Assembly (NCBI GenBank): GCA_037893245.1
Contig: JBAIAA010000078.1
Coordinates: 1,178,001 to 1,242,000 of the forward strand
Length of the DNA stretch: 64,000 bases
Direction: 5' to 3'
Source of the DNA: Crossaster papposus
Taxonomy: Eukaryota; Echinodermata; Asteroidea; Velatida; Solasteridae
Shown here: positions 44,302 through 56,430 of the stretch, piece after piece
Position numbering within the stretch: the first letter of the stretch is position 1
Layout: each line of letters begins with the position of its first letter
Notes under the pieces: model-generated
The model's database searches: none
Seen by the model: the letters and a program-made list of their open reading frames with translations, nothing else
Told to the model about the DNA's origin: nothing
Program-made: the position numbers and the translations under genes

Positions 44302-44683
44302 AGGGGTCGTATACGTTTGGTAATTACTCCAAACATTAATGGCAATAAGGTAAGGTAAGAAGTACAGCAGCTTTTGATAGTATAATGCATTTTTAGAAAC
44401 TGTTAACTTCGAAGTACTGCGGTTATATAAAAAGATATCACTTTTTATCCCCAAAATTTTGAATCTGAGAAGCGTTACTGCAGTGACGTTTCTCAGATTG
44501 TGTATTCCAATGCAGATTTTTCTTCCTGCGTGGACATAACCGCTCCAGATCTTCGGCAATATCTCAAAATCGCTACCACCTTTTGAAATGAAATGTTTAC
44601 AGGTTAGTTTTATGGTATATATCTATAACTATATAGGATTAAAACAAACAGTGGATTTCAATTACCAAACGTATACGATCCCT
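44302..44683. mobile_element. piggyBac-like MITE, 382 bp
   Basis: TTAA at 44298-44301 and 44684-44687 flank inverted ends AGGGGTCGTATACGTTTGG and the complement of AGGGATCGTATACGTTTGG, which continue into GTAATT. The ends differ from the 1468 family. No transposase. Confidence 0.75.
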
Positions 44684-44888
44684 TTAAAAAGGCGAAATGT
44701 GTACCTTAAACAATTCAAAAACATATTTTCTGCTTTTTGATAAAAGAAAATGTATTCATCTTACTTATTCATACATGTAGGCCTACTTTAATTTTGTTTT
44801 AATAACTGAAACATTTCTACTGCTTCGAAAACAAAACCATGTCTTCAAGTAAAAGATAGAAGAAAATACATTAAAGTCTATAAACTCC

Positions 44889-45231
44889 CCAGTGTAATTT
44901 ACTTGAAACCATCCTGGCAAATCGCAACACCATATGGAAAACTGTACACATAAAATTTTGAACTCTAATGTTATAGGTAACCTATAACTCAGTGTTAAAG
45001 ACTGTTAATTTAGGATCTCAACAGATCGTAACAAAACCTGGTGTTGGAGTTTGACTGGATTGAAATTGTTTGTTTTTTTTAAACCAAAAAAAAAAATTAC
45101 AGTCAAATGGGAAATAATGTTGCATCCCGATTCAAATTGATTCTATTTTACATGTAGACAGAAAATAATTGGCAAAATATGCCAAGTAATTGGAAACGGC
45201 CTCATCAGAGGGCACTTCATATTGAAATTGC
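44889..45231. other. 3' flank of TRIM copy 2; duplication start
   Basis: Collinear with 1-379. The block start at about 44889 is the left edge of the second copy as far as the window shows. Confidence 0.6.
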
Positions 45232-45938
45232 TTATTCTACTACTGACGAACAACCAAAAAGCCTCAACATGTGCTGCTCAGCAAGAACCAGAATCCGGTC
45301 TCCTGTCACTGCTATACCTATGACCGGTTTCTCAGTTTCAAGCACCGAGCACCCATCAAAGCTGCCAGCTTGGGTGTACTGATGAACATGCACCAGTTGC
45401 TCTTCAGACCTGACAGAGAGAACCACGTAGATGCGGTCCCTGCCGTCGCTGCAAAGGCCGAGGCAGTTTTGGCCCTCTACTTCCGGAGAGCATTCCGCAG
45501 TTGGGTCGATAGACATGAACGTATCCCCGCCGATCTTCAGACCTTGCACCCTAGCCGGACTCCTTGCGCCGATTAGTACCTGCTCCTCCCCAATGCAAGC
45601 CAGAAAATCAGGCTGGATTTGGACAGGCTGGATTTGGGCAGGCGTGATTAGGACGGGCTGCCCGTGATTCACAAAACCTGTGGAGATGTCACATACCATT
45701 AGCTGGGTCTGCATGCCTTTACATTTGGCACTGATTAAAAACTTGTCCTTCCCGTAGCTCGTAGTAGCAATGCATTTCGAAGTTTCTAGGACATAACATA
45801 ATTTACAAGTTTTGGTCGGCTTAGAAGATTTGGTTTCAAACCAGTAGATCTTAGGTTTTGGGTTTCCTTTAACACCCACGAAACCCCCATTCGAATGGGA
45901 TGATACGTAGACTGCTTCTTCCTCGCATCCAAAATAAT
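45232..45938 (-). CDS. TRIM copy 2, terminal coding exon
   Basis: Counterpart of 380-1095. The AG acceptor is at 45940-45939, the first two bases complete a phase-1 codon, and the frame runs to TAA at 45234-45232. The propeller-like blades are conserved, and the PVQIQ repeat region has changed to TPAQIQPVQIQP. The last few residues differ from copy 1 because a small indel shifts the stop. Joined to 51195-52797 it would make about 769 residues. The intron is 5.3 kb, four times longer than in copy 1 because of an inserted element. Confidence 0.75.
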
Positions 45939-46238
45939 CTAGAAATGAAAAAACAAAAACAAACTGTTAATAAACGGGCCAGAAAAGCTTCAAAGCTTGC
46001 TTCAACGGCTATACAGGGAGTGCAAACATATTATGTTTGTTTGTTTTAAAGCGAATTCATTTGACACACCAACAACCATGTTCAGGCAAAATTACTTAAC
46101 GGTACGCGATAATTGCCAGACAGCTGAATTGTGTTGTATTTAAGGTAGCCTTGGATGCAAGGCTGTGCTATATCTGCAGCTTACGTACCATTGGTTAACG
46201 TACACACTGCATGCAGTCTAGGCTGCATTGTACACACT

Positions 46239-46646
46239 GGGTGCGTTCGTTTAGCTCACCCGGGGCGCCCCGGATAAGCCCCGCGCCGTTCTTTTTAGCT
46301 CTGACGTGTACTCGTGGCTAGGCACGGGTCAGCCACCAGAAACCCTGCTCCCGTAGCAGGGTCTCTGGTGGAATGACGTCACACGCATGCGTAGTCGAGT
46401 CGACGACGTCTAGGGCGGCGTAAAGATGGCGGAAAGGTAAATATTTTGTTGCAAAATATTCCGATTTTTCATTTATTTTGTAGTTTTGTTGTTGTTGTAG
46501 AATTGTATTTGAAATGCATGCAACTAAAAAATACAACCATGCAGAACATTTAGTGGAAAACACGAGTGCGTTCGATTAGCTTCCCCTCGTGCCATCCCCC
46601 GAGTGTTAACCCTAACTCCCCCGGGTAAGCTAATCGAACGCACCCA
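46239..46646. mobile_element. Nested MITE, GGGTGCGTTCG ends
   Basis: Inverted ends GGGTGCGTTCG with AGCT/TTAGCT following, flanked by ACT on both sides. A second, shorter inverted pair (46563-46646, GAGTGCGTTCGATTAGC) uses the same right arm, so a truncated copy seems nested. It lies inside the 46148-50018 element. Confidence 0.6.
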
Positions 46647-48061
46647 CTGTAAATGTACTGTAAGGGGCGCCCGGTCACCCATGTAGAGTCTAGCCAGCTC
46701 CACAGTCTTTACGCGTTAGTATACTTCCGGGTTTTGTTGTTAGGTTAATGATGCGCTGCTTTCGAACCACGGGATCGGATTGCATCGTCACGTTGAAAAG
46801 CATTTGCAAATTCTAAGGAGCTGATTGGACATTCTAAAATACGATAATTCAGAAGTTGATGCAAACCAACAGTCGGTGATATGTGATTGGCCCTTAAGAA
46901 ATACACATAAATTGATAGTGATAATTTGCATACGAACCCCCCCCCCCCCCCCCCCCCCAATTCGCCTTTGATTTGTAAAACCCTGAAGTACCAACGCGTC
47001 AAGGCTGTTGAGCTAGCTAGACTCTATGGGTGGCCAGGAAGCCCCGTACAGTACACATGTACAATGTACAGTTTGTGTACAATGCAGCCCACATCACTGA
47101 TCCCATTCCAGTCGGCAAAACTATGTTTCACAAGTTATAACAAGTAAGAACAAACGCGTGTCTTTGCGAGGTAAAATGAAATATCCAAACACGTGTTTAA
47201 AATGTGTTCTAGACGCACCACAACCAGTGTTAATTGCCACTCCTTGAAAGATCTTTCAAGATCTTGAAATAAAATGGCGCCAGTTTACTTTACGGCTTTA
47301 TGTAGCTATACGTGTACATGCATAATGTAAATGTGCATGTACATGTATTTTATTAAGTTTACACTAGGTTGTATACTGATTTACATAGGCTTGAAAGATC
47401 TTGAAAGATTTTGGGTGCTGATCTTGAAAGAAATGAAAATAATGGTCGCATTACGCTATCGTGTCACATTAGTTTGAAATATATGCGCTCTGGTACCACG
47501 TGATCCGAATTCTCCAATCACAACTCAGGTCATAGGCCATTGTATCATTGCTAATCAAAACAATCATGGCGTCGCCCATGTCACGATCGTCGAGTACTCC
47601 GTGATAAAACCAGTTGTTTTGTTCACTTACAATAATGTTACAGCCGAGAAAATCTGTGTGAAAATGACCTTGAATTGGCAGAGAAGTTGGTGAGCCTAGA
47701 CCTGCTACTGTGTGCTAGAGAACTGTCGTACGAGAATTGGTCGTGAAAACTAGCCAAACAGTCGTGACACTATACGCATCGGGTTTACGCTAAACGTTGC
47801 GTGTTAGTTTCGCTGGATTATTGACGTCTCACATTCACAACTGCAATATGCCTGGCAGCGCGTAAACGTGCAGAGACACTGTCGGAGAAAGCACATTTGC
47901 CTCTAAAATCTCAGTCTCGGCCTTGTCGGGTTCGCTGTCATCATCGGGTCGCGTATATTGCCGCCTAGATCAGTACTTTGTGTCTATGTATTATTGGCAA
48001 GGAACCAAGCAAGAGGTTGAATGAGTTACCCAATAATCTCGGACAGGCCAAAACAGTGAAG

Positions 48062-48666
48062 ATGCAGGTAGGTCATGTACATGTATAGGCTATATAGAAA
48101 GGTCACAATTAACAATCTAATCTGCTTCCCCAGCTTCCCAGATTGTGTCTACATCGAATTTTGAGAGGCTGTTTTACCTTACATACATGTAGACAAAATA
48201 AACCTAAAATTCATTTCTCTTACCTTGGCCCCGGAAAATCTGCTTCCGAAGTTCTGGTAATTACAAGATCTACCCCGATTTTGACAGCCCAGAGGGGGGT
48301 GGGGTTGGTTGGGGGGTTGGAAAATAACCCCTGCTTATGCTTCAGTGCAGTCCAGCTTCATCACCATTACCAAACTACACAAATGATGACCCAAGTGGGG
48401 CTATATTGACCTTTTTTACATGTTTTTTCTCGTAACAGGTCGTTCAATAAATTCATTATTGATTATATATTTTACCCCCTCTTGTTTATCACCAGATTCA
48501 ACCTTTTTATGCAGTTGCTAATCAAGAAACAAGCAGTGATGATGGCAGATCTCTAAAGAAGCATTTACTCAGATCCAGTGCCAGCCTACCATCTATAAGC
48601 TCCACAGTTCGAAGCACGTCCTACCAGCCATGTACATCATCTGCCAAATATCGCATGGGTTGTTAA
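48062..48666 (+). CDS. Candidate two-exon coding fragment, unrecognised
   Basis: An ATG CAG at 48062-48067 is followed by a strong donor (GTAGGT). A pyrimidine-containing stretch ending CACCAG precedes 48496, where the same phase continues for 56 codons to TAA at 48666. The open sequence is serine-rich (RSSASLPSISSTVRSTSYQP) with no domain I recognise. The frame is also open for about 30 codons before the ATG. CpG-rich DNA at 47575-48060 resembles a promoter or 5' UTR. Because the unit has an intron and lies inside a TIR element, it could be a host gene 5' end captured at DNA level. It may be truncated: the last codons coincide with another possible donor. Evidence is splice signals and frame only. 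Confidence 0.3.
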
Positions 48667-50023
48667 ATTTGTAACACTTCAGTGATTTTTGTATTTGTTC
48701 TAACGGAAAAGTTGAGAGAATTATGCTCGAACTGGTTGATGATATTTAAGACACGTCAGGAGCATTTCCTTTTTGACACTTTTAATTATTTTCATTTAGT
48801 TAACTGAATTTGGTTTCAACGCTCTTTTTAATTGAAAAGTGTAACCCAGTTTAAACTTATTGGAACTACACACTGAAAAATCCATTATGGATTATATTAT
48901 TGTACTGAAAATGGGCATTCACACAAATTTATTCAAATTGTGCATACAATTCACTCTCTGTCATTTCAAATGTTATTGCAACATTGACTTTAATCACAAT
49001 AATTGTTTTGAGACAATTCAGTATGCCATTGATTACAGTATGCTCAGTAAGGTTAATACAGATCCAGTGTAAAATAAAACTGTAGGGTTGTCATGCGATT
49101 CTGTTTATTTTATTGTCACTTTGCAATGTTATGTTTCATAAGTGAGCACAGAAGATTGTGTAGTGCTGACAAGAATATGACAAACAATAGATTTTGTGTG
49201 GAACTTATTTTTGATTTGTTTCATTATGTATTTTATTACAAGCTTGCCTTACACATGAAACCTATTCAATTGACCCCTTTAAACAAAACAGCTGATTACC
49301 CATCCCCCCTCCCTCCAAAAATATTAATAATATTTTTTTCTTTTTAAATTATAAAAACTAATGCAGATTGAATAAGCCATTTTATTTATCTATCAAATAT
49401 CAAAAAAACGTATTTAAATAGATCAATCTGGGCACCTATCAAGCCAAAGGGAGTGATTTACAATTACTTGTAGACAGGGGTCGGTCAAAAGTTATATTTG
49501 CCACAAAAAACGTTGATGTCCTGTGATGTACATGTGTTATACAGGGCAAGTTGGTTTGAGTCAATATACATTAAGTGGGGGGAAAAAGTATGGGGCGAAG
49601 TGGCTTTGGGGCAAAATTGTTATGAAAACTAGGCGAGAAAAACCAACTCGCCCCATGCTAGTTTCGCCCCATTACATTTTTAAAGTGAATAACTCAAGTT
49701 CGACTGGATATTTTTTGGAGAACTTTTAGCATAGTATTTTAAACAGCTACTAGAAACTATATATGCCTTCAAAAAGTAGACCCATGGGGGTCGAAACGAA
49801 ACTCGTTTTCTAGGCATCTTTTCAGCCACACCATACGGCCTACTGGCGGAGATGGACACAAATGTTGTTTACAAATCAAGACAAATAATCATTTTCGGGG
49901 CGTTTATATTTTAATGGGCGTTTATATTTTTGTGGGCGTTTATATTTTTGTTCAGTGTAGTTTTGCCGACTAGTTGGTACATTATGTTGCAGATACAGCA
50001 CAGCCTTGCATTCAAGGCTATAT

Positions 50024-50390
50024 AGGTAGAATACACCATTGGTAATAGCTTGAATTCTCCTGAATGGGTGGATTTGGGGGATTGTATTAAAATATCGTTT
50101 AACTGAACTGTTGTTATGTTGGCCACGCATGCCGAGAAAAGCAAGAAAAACGACGTTCGTTTTAAACCGGCGTCCGGCAGTGCATGGTTTCTTTTGTTGT
50201 TCTTGGGTTTCTTCGCAATCGCCACCTGGCGATTTTTTTGAATAAAATATCGATTTTTCGGAACAATTACAGGACATCTAGCGCAATCATTTTGCTGGAT
50301 GCCTGGAATCATTATTTACTTTCAAACAAGCAAGATATTTATTAATAATTCGGTAGTAATTTTTTTCGATATCTGCAAATGGTGTATTTC
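50024..50390. mobile_element. piggyBac-like MITE, copy B (orthologous to copy A)
   Basis: Collinear with 1468-1863, including the GCAAGAAAAACG and CGGCAGTG segments. It occupies the equivalent place in the duplicated TRIM gene, so the insertion predates the duplication. Its left TTAA and first bases were separated from it by the 3.87 kb insertion, and the right border is degraded. Confidence 0.6.
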
Positions 50391-51194
50391 TGTGGTTTGA
50401 CAGCACAAATATGCAGAGTCTACCGTTTTGCATGTTTATGGGGAACACCAATCTGCCCATAGCTTCAATGCACACACTCGATGCCAAAAAAAAACCACAC
50501 ACACTGTGTGCATAATATCATTTGTTCGGTTACATTAACTGGCCCCAAAAGCGTAGGAATGTTAACAAAGACATACATGTATTAATACTTGTTAACATAG
50601 TATTTAATTTGTGTGAAATAATATGCACTTTATCTCAACTTTAGGTCACTTTTTATGTAAGCTATTACTAGTATAGTAATGTAAACACGCACTTTGGAGT
50701 TTACAGTTCAAGTGAAAACTGCACTTTGATTTGACAAATTGAAATACAAAATGTGTCACATTCAGTAATTGAGGTTAGCTTTGTTTGCTATTATATTTCT
50801 TTATATTATATTTCAAAAGAAAAAACGGGCATATGTAGAGATTATCTTATTGGCTGATCATTTGACATGATCAATACAAACCTGCTTCTATAGGAATGAT
50901 TGTCACTTTTGAAACTGGATCTATGACCATTGAAATTACAATAACTCCGCTCGGCATCATTGTATCTCAACAATCGAGGTGTCGAAATACGCAGAACAAA
51001 ATTATGCACTGGGTTATTGGCTTCGATTAATCCATACCCCTTCGGGCCGTTAATTATTGGATAATTATTGGATCATTTTTGAAGGGGAACTCAAAGTTTG
51101 GTTTTTTTTCGATTGTTTGTGTTTTTGTGGCAGAGTAAAGATTAAATAATAAATAATAAAACAAATTGGTAAATTAAGAATTCTTTTTTTTTAC

Positions 51195-52797
51195 CCAAAG
51201 GCGTAATGTACTCCCACGTACGCTTCCCAGATGTATTGTACACAACAACAGCATCCCCGCATCCGACCAATACTTCGTCTTTGCCAAATGCAGCGATGTC
51301 TGCGATTGTAACATCTTTCTGCGAACTATAGTTTGGGTGTCCCCGTATAGCAGCGGTCTTTGAAGTACAGCAAGGCTTGATATCCCCCACTGATGACCAG
51401 GTCGCACCGACAACTACTCTACCTAACTCAATAGTGCTACTTTCCAGGAAAGAGAGCTTCTGATAACCACTGGGGATCTTTGGTGGAGCTTTTTCAAGAA
51501 GTGAACGGATGTCGCTGTCAATGACCAACTGAAGACTAAGAAAGTCGGCGTCGGAGGCAGACGTCACCAGGTTGTTGGCAGTTTCCAACGCGTGACGCAT
51601 TTGCTCTATCTCGGTACCCACGACTTTATTTGAATCCTTGAGGAACTTTTGTTTCTTGCTGAATATTATCTGAATCTGTGTCAAAAGCTTTTTCTGTCTG
51701 GCTGCGACTTTAGATTTAGCATCTCTAGCCTCATTTTCAGAAGTGTTCGTAAACTGTTGAATTACAGTACGAACCGTTTTGTCGGATCTCAGTAGCTTTT
51801 TTATACTATCATTCAAGGCACCGAGGTCTTCATCGATGGTGGAAAACATATCTTGTGCAAGTTTAGGGTTCTTATTTTTTGGAAGTGACTTGACTTTAAA
51901 CATGCATTCCGTGAGAGAAACTCCGTTTTCTTGTAGTGTTTGACTGCGGTAGGTACTTCGACTGGAGATGCCTTCACGGACAGTTCTCAGATTTTCGTCA
52001 ATTTGTTTCTCCTCAGCCGAAGCTTGCCTCGTCACACAAAGTTCAGCCTGTGACACAGACTGAACCAATTCAGAGTCAATTTGTTGAATGTTCGTTTTGG
52101 ATTTATTAAAGAGCGACATTTGATGTTTAAGTTCTTGTATCTGCTTTTGAACGTTCTTCCTTAAGCGAGGTGCAGCGTCGTCAATCGTGGTATAGTTATG
52201 GTTGCGGTGCTCCACAACTGTGCAATCTCTACAGATCAATTCTTTGCAGGTCTCGCAGAAGAATCTCTTTTTCTCTCCCTGGTGTTTTTGGCAAAGGGGC
52301 TCCATTTTTCTTTTTCTTTGAAGGTCGGCCACACCCGTCCGCAGTGTATCGAGTGCCAGCACCTCGTGGTGGGCTGTGACTGCAATACGTTGATGGCCAG
52401 CTTGGCACTGCTGGCAAAGTAAGAAGGGACAGTCCATGCATCTCGACTGCGCCTCCCGCTGGTCCTCGCAAAGCTCGCAAAGAATCTTCAAACCTCCCGT
52501 TTGCGTCAATTTCTCCTTTAGAGCGAAATCGTCAACGATCTCCTTCAGATGGAAGTTGGTCTTGAGCCCAACGACTCCGTCAGGTGGGAGTGAGGAATCT
52601 CGTCGGCAGATCGGACAAGAAACCACCGACGTAATTTGGAGTTTCTTCTGGTACGCCAGAAGACACTCCTCGCAGAAGCTGTGAAGACAATTGAGGATCT
52701 TTGGTGTCTGGTACCTATCGTGGCAGATGCCGCACTTCAATTGATCTCGGCTGATGTCACCCAAAACTGTAGCCACTGTATCACCACCTGTAGCCAT
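51195..52797 (-). CDS. TRIM copy 2, first coding exon: RING, two B-boxes, coiled coil
   Basis: Paralogue of 2401-4015. Starts at ATG 52797, with an AG acceptor just upstream as in copy 1, and ends in phase 1 at the donor GTAAAA (51194). All RING and B-box zinc ligands are present. The segment from the end of the RING through B-box 2 (about residues 71-201) is identical in protein to copy 1 although the DNA carries about nine silent changes in roughly 430 bp. The RING carries about twelve replacements in 60 residues (for example HLECGICHE to QLKCGICHD). The coiled coil has moderate changes, and the region just before the exon end (the TKTANRRKTRRP area in copy 1) is rewritten. It is likely an E3 ligase with altered E2 choice if expressed. 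Confidence 0.87.
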
Positions 52798-53390
52798 CTT
52801 CACCTACAAAAAATGAAATGAAAAGGCATTTAAGGGACATTCTTTGTCAAATCAACCCCTTTAAATTAGTTCATATTTGCCTTATAGGGTCTTTGAGCCG
52901 ACTCTCGGTTAAAATTATAGCCCAACATAATTGTAATCTAAAGAAATAGATATGTGAAGTAGAAAAGGGTTTAGCCATAATTTGTACAGTTAAACATGAT
53001 TTCAAAAATAATATAAATTAATTCTAGAAAAATATGAGTTGAAACAGTGCTGTCACTGTCGAGACTGGCATATGTGAGTGGTACGGTTCGAAAGCGTATT
53101 ACTCTTCACCTTTCTAACAAATATTCCCAAAACAGCCAGGGTCACTTGAAACGTACAGGGGGTGTCGATCGATAAAGTTAAAGATTCATACCTCATTTGA
53201 CAAGGCTAACTAATAATTTTAAATCTGAATTAATCAATAATAATTGGCAACAATCGACGCAAAAATTATCAAAGTCTCACTCAGTCTTCAATGTTATCCT
53301 AAAATTGAAAATTAAGAGATTGTACTATACGCGGGGGTGCTCTGCGATGTCGATGTCACAGGTCAGTGTATCGCTTCGCGCGCTCGATAC
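52798..53390. other. Upstream region of TRIM copy 2
   Basis: Aligned with 4016-4571; no gene. It ends in the left arm and loop of the palindrome seen whole in copy 1 (4527-4627), followed directly by the element at 53391. Confidence 0.6.
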
Positions 53391-54520
53391 TACGGTGGCT
53401 TGTATTCGCCAATTCCTTTGCTTAAGTCTCTTTTTCTTATGGCGTTATATCGCTGTACTATTGCGTTATAACGCCGTACTATTGCGTTATATCGCCGTAT
53501 TATTGCGTTATATCGCCGTACTATTGCGTTATATCGCCGTATTTTTATTGCGTTATATCGCCGTATTTTTATTGCGTTGTATCGCCTTATTGCGTTATCG
53601 CCGTACTATTGCGTTACATTTTTTTAATTGTTTTTAAAGAATATAATGGACTCTAACAAATAAATGTGCTGGTTTGTATTGGCAGGCTTTATACAGTTTT
53701 TAAAAATATATATATTTATCTCCTTTCGCTCTAAACTTAGCGCGCAATTTGAGCAATGACAACAATCACTTTTTAAAACTGTGGAAAGGCCTGCCATTGC
53801 AAACAAGCAAAGTTATTCGTAAGAGTACATTATTATATTCCTTCAAAATTCGTTCGAAAAAGAAAATCGGACACAAGCACGGACACACCAACTTTAACGC
53901 AAATTCGAAAAACTCGGAGATAAAAAAATGCGTTTCGAGTTTTAATTTAGGCGCCGCCATTTTGTTTTAACCACGAAACGTAAACGGCTGGTAGGCGCAT
54001 GCGCATTTTAAAACAATACCACTGTTTAACTTGGCACGTGCTAATTGAATTCGCTGTTTAAATCCGTGCTACTATTCTGCCGTAGAGCGATAGGTGCAAG
54101 ACGTATTGAACTTTTGGCAAAAAGATGGCTGATTTAGACGAAGCTGCGTCATTTTCATTTTCACACTGGAATTATTTGCTAAATGATTTCCCTTAATTAT
54201 TGCTAAATGATTGTCCACATTATCCAACTACCAAATAAATTAAATAAAACAAGATTTAGCGAAATAAGTACAGTGATATAGGCCCTACCGCAAAAAAATA
54301 CGGCGATATAACGCAATACAAATACGGCGATATAAAACAATACAAATACGGCGATATAACGCAATAAAAATACGGAGATATAACGCAATAGTACGGCGAT
54401 ATAACGCAGTAGTACGGCGATATAACGCAATAGTACAGCGATATAACGCAATAATACAGCGATATAACGCCGTAAGAAGAAGAGACTTGCGCAACGAATT
54501 GGCGAATACGAGCCACCGTA
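53391..54520. mobile_element. Motif-array foldback element (TTATATCGCCG family)
   Basis: Ends TACGGTGGCTTGTATTCGCC and its near complement. Next to each end is an array of ~21-bp TTATATCGCCGTACTATTGC units, forward on the left (53445-53620) and complementary on the right (54295-54470), so the arms could pair over about 200 bp. The interior 53640-54280 is AT-rich with no gene. In copy 1 the sequences left and right of this element are 4.1 kb apart (4571 and 8702), so the insertion coincides with a deletion here or gains in copy 1. Confidence 0.75.
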
Positions 54521-56389
54521 GATTTCAACAAAAGATTTCTAAAATCTTATCATAATGCTCTAAATTCACATCTTCGGTCCAAATTCACATCCTGGTTTAA
54601 TTGTGTGTGAATGCAGTGGGTGTGAATTTCCATTCTAACGAATTAACCCGCCAGGATGTGTATTTGGACCGGGGATGTTGAATTTGGAGCATGTTAAATC
54701 TTTTGTGGAAATCTTTTGTTAAAATCACAATCCTGCTAAGGACCATGTCACAAAATCACAAACCGGTTTGTTTTCTGCTGAAGTGCACAATTGTCTCCAA
54801 AATTACAGGATAGCTAGACATCTGATGATTTTCGGGTAAACAAATTAAGAACCCTAAATTAGGTTTTGGTAGCCTTTCTTCATCCATTCATATTCATCTT
54901 TTTAGGACCTTATATGGGGCTAAATAAAAGTAATAGTTAGTCTTTTGTGTTGATCAGTTTTATCACATTTCACTAATTTAATCTTCCCTAAGAATTAGAT
55001 AAAAACATTGTAATTACTGTCAAAATGTAAATTATGACACTAATAGTTTAGGAGCAAAGTCCTCAAAACCCTCTAATTAAGGAGTTGGTGCAGCTACATC
55101 TAAGGTTTGACTGCACAGGATGGTAGAATAGACTCCCTGGAACACGGCTAGGTACAAAACATGTGCCAGTATGTGGGCTCAAATTGTGGTATCTGTCTTG
55201 TGTTACAGCGCTAATTAATGTTTTCCTATAGGAACGTGCAGTATTCAGTACTAGAGACAAATGTATTTTGAGGTAAGATTAGACACATAATATTCATATT
55301 TTGTACAGGTAGCTCTTAAAAAAAAAAAAAATCGTACTAAATTTTCTGATTAACATAATGACATGTTTCAGTATAAGCAAAAGTTTGTGATTGTAGTCAT
55401 TGTTGGATCCAGATGGAGAAAGGGGCGTGTCCCCTCCTACCCTTAGCGCAATGCGCACAGATATTTCAAATAACAAATTTTCTTCAATTTTTGCCAGGTG
55501 ACCAACAATTAGCTATGTACCTATATTTCCTATAATCAACCACAGCACCAACTTCATCAATTAAGTATCTGACTTTATGTTTCTGTTTATAAAACATTAC
55601 CTCTAGAAATATAAATGGTGCATACACAAATGGACCACCTGTACGCAATAAATACACGATTCCTGTAGGTCTTAAAATGTTACAGACACTGTTTTATGCT
55701 AACAGACATTTCACATTTCACAAAGTACAACTACAAGGCAGAGAGTATATAGATACCTCAACAAAGGGGTAAAATGGAGACATAATGTGTGCGTGCTGGA
55801 ATATCTAAACACTACTCTTCTTTTAGAGGGAGGGGTACTGAACACGCCCCTCTTGCCTACCCCTAATGTGACTAACCTAGCCTAACAATTGACTGAGTAT
55901 TTCAAATATAGAAACAACGGAACTATTGATTTGGGAAAAAAGGCTTTTAGGTCTCCTGGCAGAGTGCTTGTAAGTACTGAATGACCTTGAGTAAAAATCC
56001 CATACAAACGCATGTGAAATAAGATTTTGCTGATTACATGTACCACATTTTGAAACCACACCCAGACTGATCGAGGTACGTGTACCGTACCCAAAGAGAG
56101 GTGTTCCACTTCCAGAAGGTCTATTCGTGGAGGACAACGCTGTGTATTCAAAGTCACACCAGTTAGATGTTGTGGGAGTGCATTTTTACCAGGTACAGGT
56201 CCGTGCTCCTTGACTATAAATACATGTACCTGATTTAAACTGTGAAGAATGCCAAGCTGTCTGCTCCACCACAAAAATATTAACACAGTTCAGACTGTTT
56301 ACAGTGGCCGAACTAGTCAATCGCTTCCTGATCCGATGTGGTATCTCGTGCATTTCCACAACGTCACTGTCAGACGATTGTACGGAAGC
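54521..56389. repeat. Segmental duplication block, copy 2
   Basis: Collinear with 8702-10718 and no gene. Lacks the 166-bp hairpin of copy 1. The match stops at GTACGGAAG, exactly where the 10719 element starts in copy 1. Confidence 0.75.
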
Positions 56390-56430
56390 GTATTTAGGAC
56401 AAAAATAAATACAAATCCCGGCACACTAAT

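Larger units (their letters stand above)
46148..50018. mobile_element. 3.87 kb TIR element in TRIM2 intron, possible gene capture
   Basis: Left end CCTTGGATGCAAGGCTGTGC and following about 25 bp are repeated in inverted form at 49975-50018 with some differences. AGGTAG lies on both sides (46142-46147 and 50024-50029), perhaps part of an 8-9-bp duplication. The element sits within the start of MITE copy B, whose homologue in copy 1 is uninterrupted. Inside are another MITE (46239-46646), a C run at 46939-46959, CpG-rich sequence at 47.5-48.0 kb, and a possible two-exon coding fragment (48062-48666). Three TTTATATTTTTGTGGGCG-like units lie at 49899-49952. No transposase seen. Confidence 0.55.
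45939..51194 (-). other. Intron of TRIM copy 2
   Basis: Consensus GT at 51194-51193 and AG at 45940-45939 on the minus strand. Holds the 3.87 kb element (46148-50018) within MITE copy B, then sequence collinear with the copy 1 intron up to about 50800, then about 350 bp (50800-51150) without a copy 1 match. Confidence 0.7.

Noticed and set aside
49876-50312. Two overlapping 133-codon minus-strand frames
   Set aside because: They cross the border between the 3.87 kb element and MITE copy B and contain translated tandem repeats (KYKRP units).
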